In this document: piece by piece, positions 9,388 to 17,985 of the stretch
How the letters are laid out: the number at the start of each line of letters is the position of its first letter
Numbering within the stretch: position 1 is the first letter of the stretch
Assembly (NCBI RefSeq): GCF_040448685.1
Contig: NZ_CP159290.1
Location: 3,286,001 to 3,350,000, forward strand
Direction: 5' to 3'
DNA length: 64,000 nt
DNA from: Cellulosimicrobium sp. ES-005
GTDB taxonomy: Bacteria; Actinomycetota; Actinomycetes; Actinomycetales; Cellulomonadaceae
The notes under the pieces: generated by a model
What the model was told of the DNA's origin: nothing
Seen by the model: only the letters and a program-made list of their open reading frames with translations
The model's database searches: none
Translations under genes and position numbers: made by a program

Positions 9388-9442
9388 CGAACACGACGTT
9401 GCTGGCGTTCTCGGGCCGATCACGACAGCAACCTCGCGTTCG
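9388..9442. repeat. Palindromic intergenic repeat, copy 1
   Basis: Inverted repeat of the family CGAACACGA-(C/G)GTTGCTG...CAGCAACCTCG(C/T)GTTCG. It lies between convergent genes and runs into the 3' end of the leftward gene, supplying its final codons and stop. It could serve as a bidirectional terminator. Copies 2-4 are at 10594, 13011 and 14974. Confidence 0.8.
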
Positions 9443-10421
9443 ACGGCGCGGAGCCTCGTGCTCGATCGAGGTGGCGACGCAGCGAGGTCGTCATGCGACC
9501 CGGTCGGCTCGTCCCGGGCTGCGTCAGGTCCCGACCCGTGAAGCGGAGGACCTCCACCCCGCCGTGCGTCACGAGCGCGTTCTGACGCGAGCGGTCGCGG
9601 AGGAGCGCGTCGGGCGAGCCGTGGACGTCCGTGCCGTCCATCTCGCCGATCAGCCACCGCCCTCGGGGCAGCCGCCACCCGAGATCTCCACGCCCGACGA
9701 ACGCGCCGTCGTCGACCACCTCGACCTGGAGGTCGTCGGGTGCCAGCCCGACGTCCGCGCACTCGAGGCGAGCGAACGTCTCGAGCGGTGACTCGGACCG
9801 TGCGTCCGCCTCGGCCCACCAGGCGTGCGTCCGCGCGACACCCCGCCGCCCACGGGCCAGGTCGTGGGCGCGAGCCAGGCCTTCGGCGTCGAGGAGCCCG
9901 AGATGGCCGACGCTGTCCATCGCCGCGACGGCGCGCCGCCGACCCATCTCGGGGACTGCCTGGGCCAGCGCCCAGTCAGGGCTCGCGACGTTGCGGCCGT
10001 CGACCTGGACGACGGTCATCCCGTCGTCGAACTGGCGCAGCCGGATCCCGTCGCGCGGCAGCGCTCCCCGTGCCCCGGGGAGCGTCGCTTGCGGCACGAC
10101 GCCCGTGCTGATCCCCTGGACACCGAGCAGGACGAGCGCGCACGGTCCGACGGCGATCGCCTCGGGTCCGTACGCGAGGAGCGCGAGCCAGGCGGCGCGG
10201 CGCCGACGGTGGTCGTGCACCCGGGGGTCCGACGGCGCGAACAGCCCCGGCGTCGCCTCGAACACCCCTCGCGTGGGTCGGCGCCAGCGGCCCTGGTCGA
10301 CGAGTCGCGAGCGGCGGTTCGCGTTCACACCGTGCGCGTCGCACTGCGAGGCGGAGACGAGCCCGGCCTGACGCTCGGCGAGGACGAGGAGCTCGGTCGG
10401 GACCGTGGTCAGTGTGCGCAC
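9420..10421 (-). CDS. AbiEi-type antitoxin-domain / DUF559-like nuclease-fold protein
   Basis: 333 aa. The N-terminus (LVLAERQAGLVSASQCDAHG, then RRSRLVDQGRWRRPTRGVF) is the winged-helix domain seen in AbiEi-family type IV antitoxin-like proteins. The C-terminal third (SPLETFARLECADVGLAPDDLQVEV, RWLIGEMDGTDVH) matches the DUF559/Vsr-like endonuclease fold often fused to it in Actinobacteria. No AbiEii toxin gene is adjacent, so a working toxin-antitoxin pair is not supported. The last residues (RLLS) and the TGA are coded by a palindromic repeat, which suggests the original 3' end was altered. Confidence 0.7.
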   Translation of the reverse strand: MRTLTTVPTELLVLAERQAGLVSASQCDAHGVNANRRSRLVDQGRWRRPTRGVFEATPGLFAPSDPRVHDHRRRRAAWLALLAYGPEAIAVGPCALVLLGVQGISTGVVPQATLPGARGALPRDGIRLRQFDDGMTVVQVDGRNVASPDWALAQAVPEMGRRRAVAAMDSVGHLGLLDAEGLARAHDLARGRRGVARTHAWWAEADARSESPLETFARLECADVGLAPDDLQVEVVDDGAFVGRGDLGWRLPRGRWLIGEMDGTDVHGSPDALLRDRSRQNALVTHGGVEVLRFTGRDLTQPGTSRPGRMTTSLRRHLDRARGSAPSNARLLS

Positions 10422-10593
10422 CTCCGGATCTGACCAGAGACGCGCCCGGCCGCGCACCGGCGGGATGCGCAGGCTGTGGACAGCGATCACGGAACGGGCC
10501 CTGTGGACGGCCCCGTTCCGCGTACCCCGGGACGACAGCCCGAGCTCTCGGCGCGCGCGGGCGCCCCGACCACGACCTTGCGCGGTGTCGAGG

Positions 10594-10638
10594 ACGAGGT
10601 TGCTGTCGTTCTGGGCCCCAGAACGACAGCAACCTCGT
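10594..10638. repeat. Palindromic intergenic repeat, copy 2 (perfect)
   Basis: Perfect 21-bp inverted arms beginning ACGAGGTTGCTGTCGTTCTG around a 3-nt centre. This is the best preserved copy of the family. It sits between divergent genes, 58 bp before the S9 peptidase start. Confidence 0.9.
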
Positions 10639-10695
10639 GTTCGGCAAGGTCGGGGTGGGGGCGAGGGAGGGTCGCTGCCGTGATAGGACGTACGG

Positions 10696-12987
10696 GTGAG
10701 TAACGACGCCGCCATGCCCGGTACCTCCGACTCGTCCGCGAATCCGTTCCACGACCTCGACCAGTACCTCGCGATCCCGCGGGTCGGGGGGCTGGCGCTG
10801 TCGCCCGACGGGGCGCGCCTGGTCACGACCGTCCAGACCCTCGACCCGCAGCGCACGGGGTACCGGACGGCGCTGTGGGAGGTGGACCCCGCGGGCCACG
10901 CCCCGGCGCGTCGGCTCACGCGCAGCACCCAGGGCGAGTCGAGCGCGACGTTCACGGGGGCGGGCGACGTCCTGTTCACGTCCGCCCGCCCCGACCCGGA
11001 CGGCGGTTCCGACGACGACCCGAAGGCCGCGCTGTGGCTGCTCCCGGCGACGGGCGGCGAGGCGCGCGTCGTCGCGACGGCGCCCGCGGGCGTGAGCGGC
11101 CCGCTCGCCGCGGCGGACGCACCGGTGGTCTCGGTCGCGGCGAAGGTGCTGCCGAGCGCGCGCGACCTCGCGCACGACGCCGAACTCCGCGCCGCGCGCA
11201 AGGACGCCAAGGTCGCGGCGATCCTCCACAGCGCGTACCCCGTGCGCCAGTGGGACCACGACCGCGGCCCGGACGAGGCGCACCGGTTCGTCGGCGACCT
11301 CACGACCCTCGTCGACGAGCCCGCCCACCCGCTCCCGGCACCGGCCGACGACGACGGGTCCGACGGCACCGACGCGCCCCACGACCCTCGGCTCCTCGAC
11401 CTGCGCGACGTGGCCCGCGGCGTCGGGCAGACGTCCGCGCCGGGCCGCGCGCTGCACGACCACTCCGCAGACCTCTCCGCTGACGGCACGACCCTCGTCA
11501 CGACGTGGCAGGTCGCCGGCCCGGGGCCGCAGGTGCGCAACACGCTCGTCGCGATCGACACCGCGACGGGCGCGCGCCGCACGCTCGTCGACGAGCCGAG
11601 CGCGGAGGCGCACTGGCCGCGCATCTCGCCGGACGGCGCGTGGGTCGCGTTCGTGCGCGAGACGATCTCGACGCCGCACCAGGCGCCGGAGGAGAGCCTC
11701 GCCGTCGTGCCGCTGCACGCGCCCGACGGGCCTGCCGGCGCGGGCGTCGACCACGACGACTCCGCGACGACACGCGCCGAGAACCACGCGACCCCGCGCA
11801 CGCTCGTGCCGCACTGGGACCGCTGGCCGACGTCGCTGCGCTGGCTCCCCGACGGCTCGGGCCTGCTCGTCACGGCCGACGACGACGGCCGCGGGCCGGT
11901 CTTCCTCGTCGCCTTCTCCCCGGACGGCGCGGCGGAGAACGGCACCGCCGAGCGCGTGACGAGCGACGACGCCGTCTTCACGGACGTGCAGGTCGCGCCC
12001 GACGGGCGCACGGCGTACGCGCTGCGCACGAGCTACCTCGAGCCGTCGCACCCGGTGCGCATCGACGTCGGGGCGTTCCTCGACTCCGGTGCGGCGGGCG
12101 GCCGCACCCCGGTGCCCGCGACGCCGTTGCGCGGGCCGGTCGCGACGCCCGACCTCCCGGGCACGCTCGTCGACGTCGAGACCGCCGCGGCCGACGACGT
12201 GCGCGTGCGCGGCTGGCTCGCGCTGCCGCACGGTGCGTCCGCGGAGAACCCGGCCCCGCTGCTGCTGTGGATCCACGGCGGCCCGCTCGGTTCGTGGAAC
12301 GCGTGGAGCTGGCGCTGGAACCCGTGGCTGATGGTCGCGCGCGGGTACGCGGTGCTGCTGCCGGACCCGGCGCTCTCGACCGGGTACGGGCAGGACTTCG
12401 TGCAGCGCGGGTGGGGCGCGTGGGGCAAGGCCCCGTACACGGACCTGCTCGCGATCACGGACGCCGTGGAGGCGCGCCCGGAGGTCGACGCGTCGCGGAC
12501 GGCCGCGATGGGTGGCTCGTTCGGCGGGTACATGGCGAACTGGGTCGCGGGCCACACGGACCGCTTCCGCGCGATCGTCACGCACGCGAGCCTGTGGGCG
12601 CTCGACCAGTTCGGTCCGACGACCGACCACGCGTACTACTGGGCGCGCGAGATGACGCCGGAGATGGCGCTGGAGAACAGCCCGCACCGGTTCGTCCAGG
12701 ACATCGTCACGCCGATGCTCGTCATCCACGGCGACAAGGACTACCGGGTGCCGATCGGCGAGGGCCTGCGGCTCTGGTACGAGCTGCTCGACTCGTCCGG
12801 CCTGCCCGCCGGGCCCGACGGGGAGACCGTGCACCGGTTCCTGTTCTACCCGGACGAGAACCACTGGATCCTCCAGCCGCAGCACGCGAAGGTCTGGTAC
12901 CAGGTCGTGCTCGCGTTCCTCGCGGAGCACGTGCTCGGCGCCACCCCGGGCGAGGACGACGCGGCGCTGCCGACGACGCTCGGCTGA
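10696..12987 (+). CDS. S9-family prolyl oligopeptidase-like serine peptidase
   Basis: 763 aa. An N-terminal beta-propeller (repeated SPDGARLVTT-, SPDGAWVAFV-, LPDGSGLLVTADDD-type blades) precedes an alpha/beta hydrolase catalytic domain. The nucleophile elbow is GGSFGGYMANW, the acid lies in HGDKDYRVP and the histidine in DENHWI, giving the full triad. Such enzymes are dipeptidyl or acylaminoacyl peptidases of the cytoplasm; no signal peptide is seen. GTG start at 10696. It stands alone between two palindromic repeats. Confidence 0.92.
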   Translation: MSNDAAMPGTSDSSANPFHDLDQYLAIPRVGGLALSPDGARLVTTVQTLDPQRTGYRTALWEVDPAGHAPARRLTRSTQGESSATFTGAGDVLFTSARPDPDGGSDDDPKAALWLLPATGGEARVVATAPAGVSGPLAAADAPVVSVAAKVLPSARDLAHDAELRAARKDAKVAAILHSAYPVRQWDHDRGPDEAHRFVGDLTTLVDEPAHPLPAPADDDGSDGTDAPHDPRLLDLRDVARGVGQTSAPGRALHDHSADLSADGTTLVTTWQVAGPGPQVRNTLVAIDTATGARRTLVDEPSAEAHWPRISPDGAWVAFVRETISTPHQAPEESLAVVPLHAPDGPAGAGVDHDDSATTRAENHATPRTLVPHWDRWPTSLRWLPDGSGLLVTADDDGRGPVFLVAFSPDGAAENGTAERVTSDDAVFTDVQVAPDGRTAYALRTSYLEPSHPVRIDVGAFLDSGAAGGRTPVPATPLRGPVATPDLPGTLVDVETAAADDVRVRGWLALPHGASAENPAPLLLWIHGGPLGSWNAWSWRWNPWLMVARGYAVLLPDPALSTGYGQDFVQRGWGAWGKAPYTDLLAITDAVEARPEVDASRTAAMGGSFGGYMANWVAGHTDRFRAIVTHASLWALDQFGPTTDHAYYWAREMTPEMALENSPHRFVQDIVTPMLVIHGDKDYRVPIGEGLRLWYELLDSSGLPAGPDGETVHRFLFYPDENHWILQPQHAKVWYQVVLAFLAEHVLGATPGEDDAALPTTLG

Positions 12988-13010
12988 GCACGAGGTAGCC
13001 CGCACGCGAC

Positions 13011-13057
13011 CACGAGGTTGCTGTCGTGATCGGCTCGATGACGACAGCGACCTCGTG
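13011..13057. repeat. Palindromic intergenic repeat, copy 3
   Basis: Arms CACGAGGTTGCTGTCGT / ACGACAGCGACCTCGTG with one mismatch around a 13-nt centre. It lies between the convergent peptidase and ECF42 sigma genes. A partial half-arm (GAGCACGAGGTAG) lies just upstream at about 12,987. Confidence 0.85.
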
Positions 13058-13083
13058 CTCGACGCCGGTGATCCGCGGGGCGG

Positions 13084-14391
13084 TCACGGGAGGGTGCGGA
13101 GGCGGGCCGCGCGGAGCGTGAGGTAGTCGCGCTCCGCGGGGCTCGGCGTCGCCGCCGCGGCGGCGACGTACTGCCCGACGGCGGCCCGCGTCTCGCCCGC
13201 CCGCTCCAGCAGGTGCGCGCGCACCGCCGGCAGGCGGTGGCTCGTCGCGAGCGCGCCGTCGAGGCCGTCGAGGAGGGCGAGGCCCGCGCGCGGGCCGTCG
13301 ACCATCGCGACCGCGACCGCGCGGTTGAGCGTGACGTGCGGGCTCGGGTCGAGGCGCTCCAGCACCGAGTACAGCGCCAGGACCCGTTCCCAGTCGGTCG
13401 CGTCCGTGCTCGGTGCCTGCGCGTGCAGCGCCGCGACCGCGGCCTGCACCTGGTACGACCCGACGAGACCGTGGCGGAGCGTCGCGGTGACGATCCGGAC
13501 GCCCTCGACGATCTCCGCGTGGTCCCAGCGCGTGCGGTCCTGGTCGGCGAGCGGCACGAGCTCCCCGCGCGGACCGGTCCGGGCGTCGCGACGGGCGTCC
13601 GTGAGGAGCATGAGCGCGAGCAGCCCGCCGACCTCCGGGTCGTCCGGCAGCAGTGCTTGCACCGTCCGGGCCAGCCGGATCGCCTCGCCCGACAGGTCCG
13701 CGCGCCGCAGCAGCGGCCCCGAGGTCGCCGTGCGCCCCTCGGTGAACACGACGTAGAGGACGCGCAGCACGGCGGCGAGCCGCGCGTCCCACTCGCCCGG
13801 GCCCGGGGTCGCGAACGGGCGGTCGAGCGCGGCGAGGCGCCGCCTCGCGCGCGTGAGGCGCTGCGTCATGGTCGCCTCGGGGACGCCGAACGCGCGGGCG
13901 ATCTCCGCCGTCGTGAGCCCGCCGACGGTCCGCAGCGTCAGCGCGACGGCGCTCGCGGGCGGCAGGTCGGGGTGGCAGCAGAGGAAGAAGAGGGTGAGCG
14001 AGTCGTCGACGTCGATAGCCCGCCCCGCCGCGCCCGGCCCGCCGCCGGGCGCGGCGGACCGGGCGGCGGACGAGGCCTCGCCCCCGAGGCCTGCGGGGGC
14101 GAGGCCCGCCGAGTCCGGGTCGCGCCGCGCGGTCGTCTCCTCCCGGCGGCGCCGCGCGACGTCGGCCCGGACGGTGTCCACGAGCCGCCGCTCCGCGACG
14201 CGCACGAGCCAGGCCCGCGGGTCGTCGGGGAGCCCGTCCGCCGGCCAGCGGGTCGCGGCCGCGAGCAACGCCTCCTGGAGCGCGTCCTCGGCGTCGGCGA
14301 GGTCGCCGCAGCGCCGCACCAGGAGGCCGAGGACGCGCGGGCGGAGGTCCCGCAGCAGGTCCTCCACGGGCTCGGGGGCCGTGGCGGTCAC
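13084..14391 (-). CDS. ECF42-type RNA polymerase sigma factor
   Basis: 435 aa, longer than ordinary ECF factors. Sigma region 2 (RRCGDLADAEDALQEALLAA) and region 4 (GLTTAEIARAFGVPEATMTQRLTRARRRL) are followed by a long helical C-terminal extension of TPR-like repeats (residues about 210-420). That architecture, with a DGPF-domain gene directly upstream, defines the ECF42 group. In known systems the C-terminal domain is needed for activity and there is no anti-sigma factor. It is separated by 7 nt from the DGPF gene and so is in the same operon. Confidence 0.9.
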   Translation of the reverse strand: MTATAPEPVEDLLRDLRPRVLGLLVRRCGDLADAEDALQEALLAAATRWPADGLPDDPRAWLVRVAERRLVDTVRADVARRRREETTARRDPDSAGLAPAGLGGEASSAARSAAPGGGPGAAGRAIDVDDSLTLFFLCCHPDLPPASAVALTLRTVGGLTTAEIARAFGVPEATMTQRLTRARRRLAALDRPFATPGPGEWDARLAAVLRVLYVVFTEGRTATSGPLLRRADLSGEAIRLARTVQALLPDDPEVGGLLALMLLTDARRDARTGPRGELVPLADQDRTRWDHAEIVEGVRIVTATLRHGLVGSYQVQAAVAALHAQAPSTDATDWERVLALYSVLERLDPSPHVTLNRAVAVAMVDGPRAGLALLDGLDGALATSHRLPAVRAHLLERAGETRAAVGQYVAAAAATPSPAERDYLTLRAARLRTLP

Positions 14392-14398
14392 GTGGCGG

Positions 14399-14800
14399 TC
14401 ACTGCTCGGACGCGGGCGCGCTCATGACCTGGCGGACCTCGATGTACTCGCCGATCGGGGCGCCTCCCGGGCCGGGCGCGGCCGACGCCTGCGCCGCGAT
14501 CTCGACCGCGCGGTCCTGGCTGTCGACGTCGACGATCCAGTAGCCCGCGAGGAACTCCTTCGACTCGGGGAACGGGCCGTCGGTGACGACCGGGGCCGTG
14601 CGGCCGTCGGACGTGACGACGAGCGCCTGGTCCGGACCGGCCAGCCCCTGGGCGTCGACGAGCTCGCCCGACGCGGCGAGCTGCTCGCCGAGCGCGCGCT
14701 GGAACGCGATGTGCGCCTCGACGTCCTCCGGTGCCCACTCGTGGATCGGGAGGTCGCAGTGCGCCGCCTGCGTGTACGTCTTCACCAGCATGTACCTCAT
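14399..14800 (-). CDS. DGPF/YCII-domain protein paired with ECF42 sigma
   Basis: 133 aa. It contains the DGPF signature in full (VVTDGPFPESKEFLAGYWIVDVDS) within a ferredoxin-like YCII fold. Genes of this family are the usual targets and operon partners of ECF42 sigma factors. The biochemical role is unknown. It is first in the two-gene operon. Confidence 0.9.
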   Translation of the reverse strand: MRYMLVKTYTQAAHCDLPIHEWAPEDVEAHIAFQRALGEQLAASGELVDAQGLAGPDQALVVTSDGRTAPVVTDGPFPESKEFLAGYWIVDVDSQDRAVEIAAQASAAPGPGGAPIGEYIEVRQVMSAPASEQ

Positions 14801-14973
14801 GGTCCGTTCCTTCCGTCGGTCGGCGCCCCGTCGGCGCCGTCACGAGGAGGTCGGAGCCGACGGCCCGCTCCCGACACGTCTCGGTCGTGGGTTCGTGTGA
14901 ACTGGATCACACCACAGTCGCCCTGGTCGTGACGAGCGTCGGCGAGCCCGCCGAGTGCGACGTACAGCGCGGT

Positions 14974-15028
14974 CGAGCACGACGTCGGTGTCGCGAGGGG
15001 CCGTATTCCGACAGCAACGTCGTGCTCG
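14974..15028. repeat. Palindromic intergenic repeat, copy 4 (diverged)
   Basis: Arms CGAGCACGACGT / ACGTCGTGCTCG are perfect. The inner parts keep the GACAGCAACG block but are degraded on the other side. It lies just after the stop of the leftward ECF sigma gene, a terminator-like position. Confidence 0.8.
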
Positions 15029-15033
15029 GCGGG

Positions 15034-15600
15034 TCAGGCGTGGGCGCGGAGCTGGGCCAGGCCGCGGCGCGCGTGGCTCTTGACCGTGCCGAGCGGGAGG
15101 CCGGTCTCGGCCGCGACCTGGGCGTGCGTGCGGCCCTGCGCGTACACGAGGCGCACCACGCGCCGCCGCTCCGGGGACAAGCGGCGCAGCGAGCCCTCCA
15201 GGTCGACGCGAGCGACGACGTCGTCGGCCGGGTCGCGGACGACCGTCACGGGCCGGCCGCGCGAGGCCGCCTCGCGGCGTCGTGCCTCGCGTGCGCGGTC
15301 CGTCAGGAGGTCTGCGGCGACGTGGCGCGCGATGCCGAGCAGCCAGACGGGAAGGTCGCCCCGCGCCGGGTCGAACCGGTCGCGCGAGCGCCACGCGGCG
15401 AGGAAGACGAGCTGGGTGGCGTCGTCGGTGTCGGCCGGGTCGCCCAGGCGCCGGGCGACGACCGCGCGGACCAGCGGGGCCCAGCGCCCGTACGCGGCGC
15501 GGAGGTCGAACGGGCGGTCGCCGTCGAGGGCGCCGGGCGCGCGCTCGCCCCGCCTCGCGCCCTGCTCGGCGCGGGGGACACGTGCCACGGTCCCGACCAT
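15034..15600 (-). CDS. ECF-family RNA polymerase sigma factor
   Basis: 188 aa with region 2 (ADTDDATQLVFLAAWRSRDRFDPARG, LPVWLLGIARHVAADLL) and region 4 (RRVVRLVYAQGRTHAQVAAETGLPLGTVKSHARRGLAQL). No anti-sigma gene is adjacent on either side, so its regulation is not evident. A palindromic repeat follows the stop. GTG or ATG starts are possible near 15600; the ATG of MVGTVARVP is taken. Confidence 0.88.
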   Translation of the reverse strand: MVGTVARVPRAEQGARRGERAPGALDGDRPFDLRAAYGRWAPLVRAVVARRLGDPADTDDATQLVFLAAWRSRDRFDPARGDLPVWLLGIARHVAADLLTDRAREARRREAASRGRPVTVVRDPADDVVARVDLEGSLRRLSPERRRVVRLVYAQGRTHAQVAAETGLPLGTVKSHARRGLAQLRAHA

Positions 15601-15725
15601 CGCGTCACCGGTCCTCGTCGCCCTCCTCCCAGTGTCCGACGCCGCGGCGCGGGACGCGAGGTCGCGCGGCGCGGCGGGGCCGGGAACGGCGGCGGCGGTG
15701 GCGGGCGGCCGCGGTCAGGCGGGCG

Positions 15726-15914
15726 TCAGCGGTGCACCGGGCGGCGCTGGTGGACGTGCCGGTCGTGCACGGCCTTGCCGAGCTCGTAGATCGAGCCGAC
15801 GAGGATCGCGGTGATGACGAGCGCACCGAAGATCAGGAACCACTGCGACATGCCGTTCCCGATCCCCGTGACGCCGATCGTCCCGCCGGATCCGGCAGCG
15901 AGCGACGCGAACAT
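15726..15914 (-). CDS. Small single-pass membrane protein (62 aa)
   Basis: 62 aa with one clear transmembrane helix (QWFLIFGALVITAILVGSIY) and a basic C-terminal tail rich in His and Arg. A strong ribosome site (GGGAGGAGG, 5 nt before the ATG) makes it credible as a real gene. Function unknown. Confidence 0.65.
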   Translation of the reverse strand: MFASLAAGSGGTIGVTGIGNGMSQWFLIFGALVITAILVGSIYELGKAVHDRHVHQRRPVHR

Positions 15915-16016
15915 GGCGACCTCCTCCCGAGGGGGCGGACGTGCCCTCTCGTCCGGGGTTCGCCCGCGGACCCTCGGACGGATGCGCTCGCGCGGTCCGG
16001 ACCCGGCGGTCGCGCG

Positions 16017-16223
16017 TCAGGCGACGGTGGACGGGAGCGGGGCGAAGGCCGCGCGCCAGCGGCGCACGAGGCGGCGGTCGGCCGCACCCCGGGCCGCGGC
16101 CCACGCGCAGTGCTGGGTCGTCTCGCGGTGCTCCAGCAGGGCGTCGCGGTCGTGCTCGAGGGCCCAGAGCAGGGCCGTGCGCACCTCGGTGCGCGAGGGG
16201 GCGGAGGGCAGGGTGTCGTGCAT
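16017..16223 (-). CDS. Small hypothetical protein (68 aa)
   Basis: 68 aa, hydrophilic and helical (RTEVRTALLWALEHDRDALLEHRE). It starts at the ATG at 16223 with only a weak purine stretch upstream (GAGACGGA). Reading-frame composition is typical of coding DNA here. No family recognised. Confidence 0.5.
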   Translation of the reverse strand: MHDTLPSAPSRTEVRTALLWALEHDRDALLEHRETTQHCAWAAARGAADRRLVRRWRAAFAPLPSTVA

Positions 16224-16342
16224 GGTCCGTCTCGTCGTGGGTCGGTCTTCGGGCGGCCGGATGACCGCTTTCACCCGACAAGACGGCACAAGTCGCCGTC
16301 CGTGACGCGAGTTCGGTGACTTTTTTCCGGAGAACGTGTGAT

Positions 16343-16375
16343 GCCGGTCGCACGGGTCCCTCCCGTGCGACCGGC
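16343..16375. terminator. Hairpin terminator after alpha/beta hydrolase
   Basis: Perfect 14-bp stem GCCGGTCGCACGGG / CCCGTGCGACCGGC with a 5-nt loop, 34 nt past the stop of the leftward hydrolase gene. There is no U-run on that strand, as is common for actinobacterial terminators. On the other strand a run of six T lies just upstream of the stem. Confidence 0.75.
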
Positions 16376-16409
16376 TCACGACCAGCCGCTGCGCTGGGTG
16401 GGGCGTCGG

Positions 16410-17147
16410 TCAGGAGACCGCGTCGACCAGCGCGGCCGCGAGGTCGCGCGGGCGCGAGAACATGGGCCAGTGCCCGGTCGGCAGGTCGACGTAGGTGAGG
16501 TCCGTGAGCTCGCCCAGCTCGGTGTGCAGGGGCGGGCCGGGGTGGGCGAGCTCGGCGAGCACGGCCGAGGGGATCGAGGAGCAGATCGCGGTCGTCGGGA
16601 CGTGCAGGCGCTCCGGGTTCGTCACGTGCACCGGGCCGCGCGCGACCGGGCCGGGCGTCGGCACCGCGCGCTCGCGGAACCGTGCGAGCGCGGCGTCGTC
16701 CAGGCCGTCGAGGCTCGACCCGTCCTCGGCCAGCACCTCCCAGCCCGGCAGCGGGACCTCGGCCGCGTCCGCCGGGAGGTCGGGCGAGAGGGCCGCACCG
16801 TCGACCAGGGGACCGGTGTCGACGTACACGATCCGCTCGATCCGGGCCGGGTCGCGGTCGGCGACCTGCTGCACGACAGGCCCGCCGCCGCTGTGGCCGA
16901 CGAGCACGACCCGGCCGTCGAGCCCGGCGACGAGCCGCGCGACGGCGTCCACGTGGTCGTCGCGCGTGACGCGGGCACGGTCCTGCGCGGTCGCGCCGGG
17001 CTCCAGCCCGGGGAGGGTCACGGCGTGCGGCACGAGGCCGGCGACTTCGAGGTGGGGGACGACGTCGTCCCACGCCCACGCGCCCAGCCAGAAGCCGGGG
17101 ACGAGGACGACGTGGACGGGCGGTTCCGGCGTGTCGTGGTGGCTCAT
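16410..17147 (-). CDS. Alpha/beta hydrolase
   Basis: 245 aa. The N-terminal HVVLVPGFWLGAWAWDDVVPHL is the oxyanion-hole segment, GHSGGGPV the nucleophile elbow, and the late histidine lies in LPTGHWPMFSRP. This matches small esterase or lactonase-like hydrolases of the AB hydrolase family. The substrate is unknown. A good ribosome site (AAAGGTGG) precedes the ATG at 17147. It is divergent from the WYL regulator, 50 bp away, and is the likely target of that regulator. Confidence 0.88.
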   Translation of the reverse strand: MSHHDTPEPPVHVVLVPGFWLGAWAWDDVVPHLEVAGLVPHAVTLPGLEPGATAQDRARVTRDDHVDAVARLVAGLDGRVVLVGHSGGGPVVQQVADRDPARIERIVYVDTGPLVDGAALSPDLPADAAEVPLPGWEVLAEDGSSLDGLDDAALARFRERAVPTPGPVARGPVHVTNPERLHVPTTAICSSIPSAVLAELAHPGPPLHTELGELTDLTYVDLPTGHWPMFSRPRDLAAALVDAVS

Positions 17148-17169
17148 GCACCCACCTTTGCAGCGCATC

Positions 17170-17189
17170 GGTGACACCTGTCTGTCACC
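17170..17189. promoter_or_regulatory. Inverted repeat operator between hydrolase and WYL regulator
   Basis: GGTGACA-N6-TGTCACC, a perfect 7-bp inverted repeat in the 50-bp divergent gap and immediately before the regulator start. It is the natural candidate binding site for the HTH-WYL protein, as regulators of that group often control their divergent neighbour. Confidence 0.6.
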
Positions 17190-17197
17190 ATCGTCCG

Positions 17198-17952
17198 GTG
17201 AACAGGACGGAACGTCTCTACGCGATCGCGGAGGAGCTCCGGCGGGCAGGGCGGACCGGGACGACGGGTCGCGCCTCGCGGCCGCGCTCGAGGTGAGCGA
17301 GCGGACGATCAAGCGCGACGTGGCCGCGCTGCAGCAGGCCGGTCTGACGATCTGGGCCCAGGCCGGTCCCGGTGGTGGCTACGTGCTCGACCCGAGCGCG
17401 TCGCTGCCGCCGGTCAACTTCACGCCCGGCCAGGCGGTCGCCGTCGCGGTCGCGCTCGCGACGCTCCCGCACGGCAGCCCGTTCGCGGTCGACGCGCTCG
17501 CGGCGCGCGGGAAGGTCTGGGACGCGCTCGCGGCCGGCGACCGCGAGCGGGCCGAGGCGCTGGCCGCGCGGGTATGGGTCCGCCACGACGCCCCGGACGC
17601 GTCGCCGGACGCCCCCGCCGCAGCGGGTGGGGACGTCGTCGGGCGTGCCCGCTCGCACCTCGGGGTGCTGCGCGCGGTCGAGCAGGCGCTGGCCGGGTCG
17701 CGCGTGCTCGCGATCAGCTACCGGGACGGCCGCGGCGCGACCTCGGCGCGCCGGGTCGAGCCCGTGCTGCTCGCGCACACCGACGGTCGCTGGTACCTCG
17801 TCGCGTGGTGCCGGTCGCGCGAGGCGATCCGCTGGTTCCGACTGTCGCGCGTCGAGCGCGCGGACCTCACCGCCCAGACGTACGCGCCCCGCCCGGTCGA
17901 GGACGTCGGCGAGTCGCCCGCCGGCGCGGCGGCGGTCTACGACCCTGCTTGA
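17198..17952 (+). pseudogene. HTH-WYL transcriptional regulator with apparent one-base frameshift
   Basis: From the GTG at 17198 the frame reads VNRTERLYAIAEELRRAGRTGTTG and soon hits a stop. The homologous continuation (SRLAAALEVSERTIKRDVAAL, then a WYL domain with RWYLVAWCRSREAIRWFRLSR) is in the next frame from 17269. Adding one G to the GGG run at 17266-17268 would restore a normal 251-aa protein. It is either a real inactivating deletion or a sequencing error in a G run. If intact, it would be a DeoR/YafY-type winged-helix protein that senses a ligand by its WYL domain. Confidence 0.75.
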
Positions 17953-17985
17953 CCCCGACCGCGGACGCCGCTCGGCGGTGGGCCG

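Noticed and set aside
9420-10421. AbiEi/AbiEii abortive-infection pair
   Set aside because: Only the antitoxin-like domain is present, fused to a nuclease-like domain; no nucleotidyltransferase toxin gene is adjacent.
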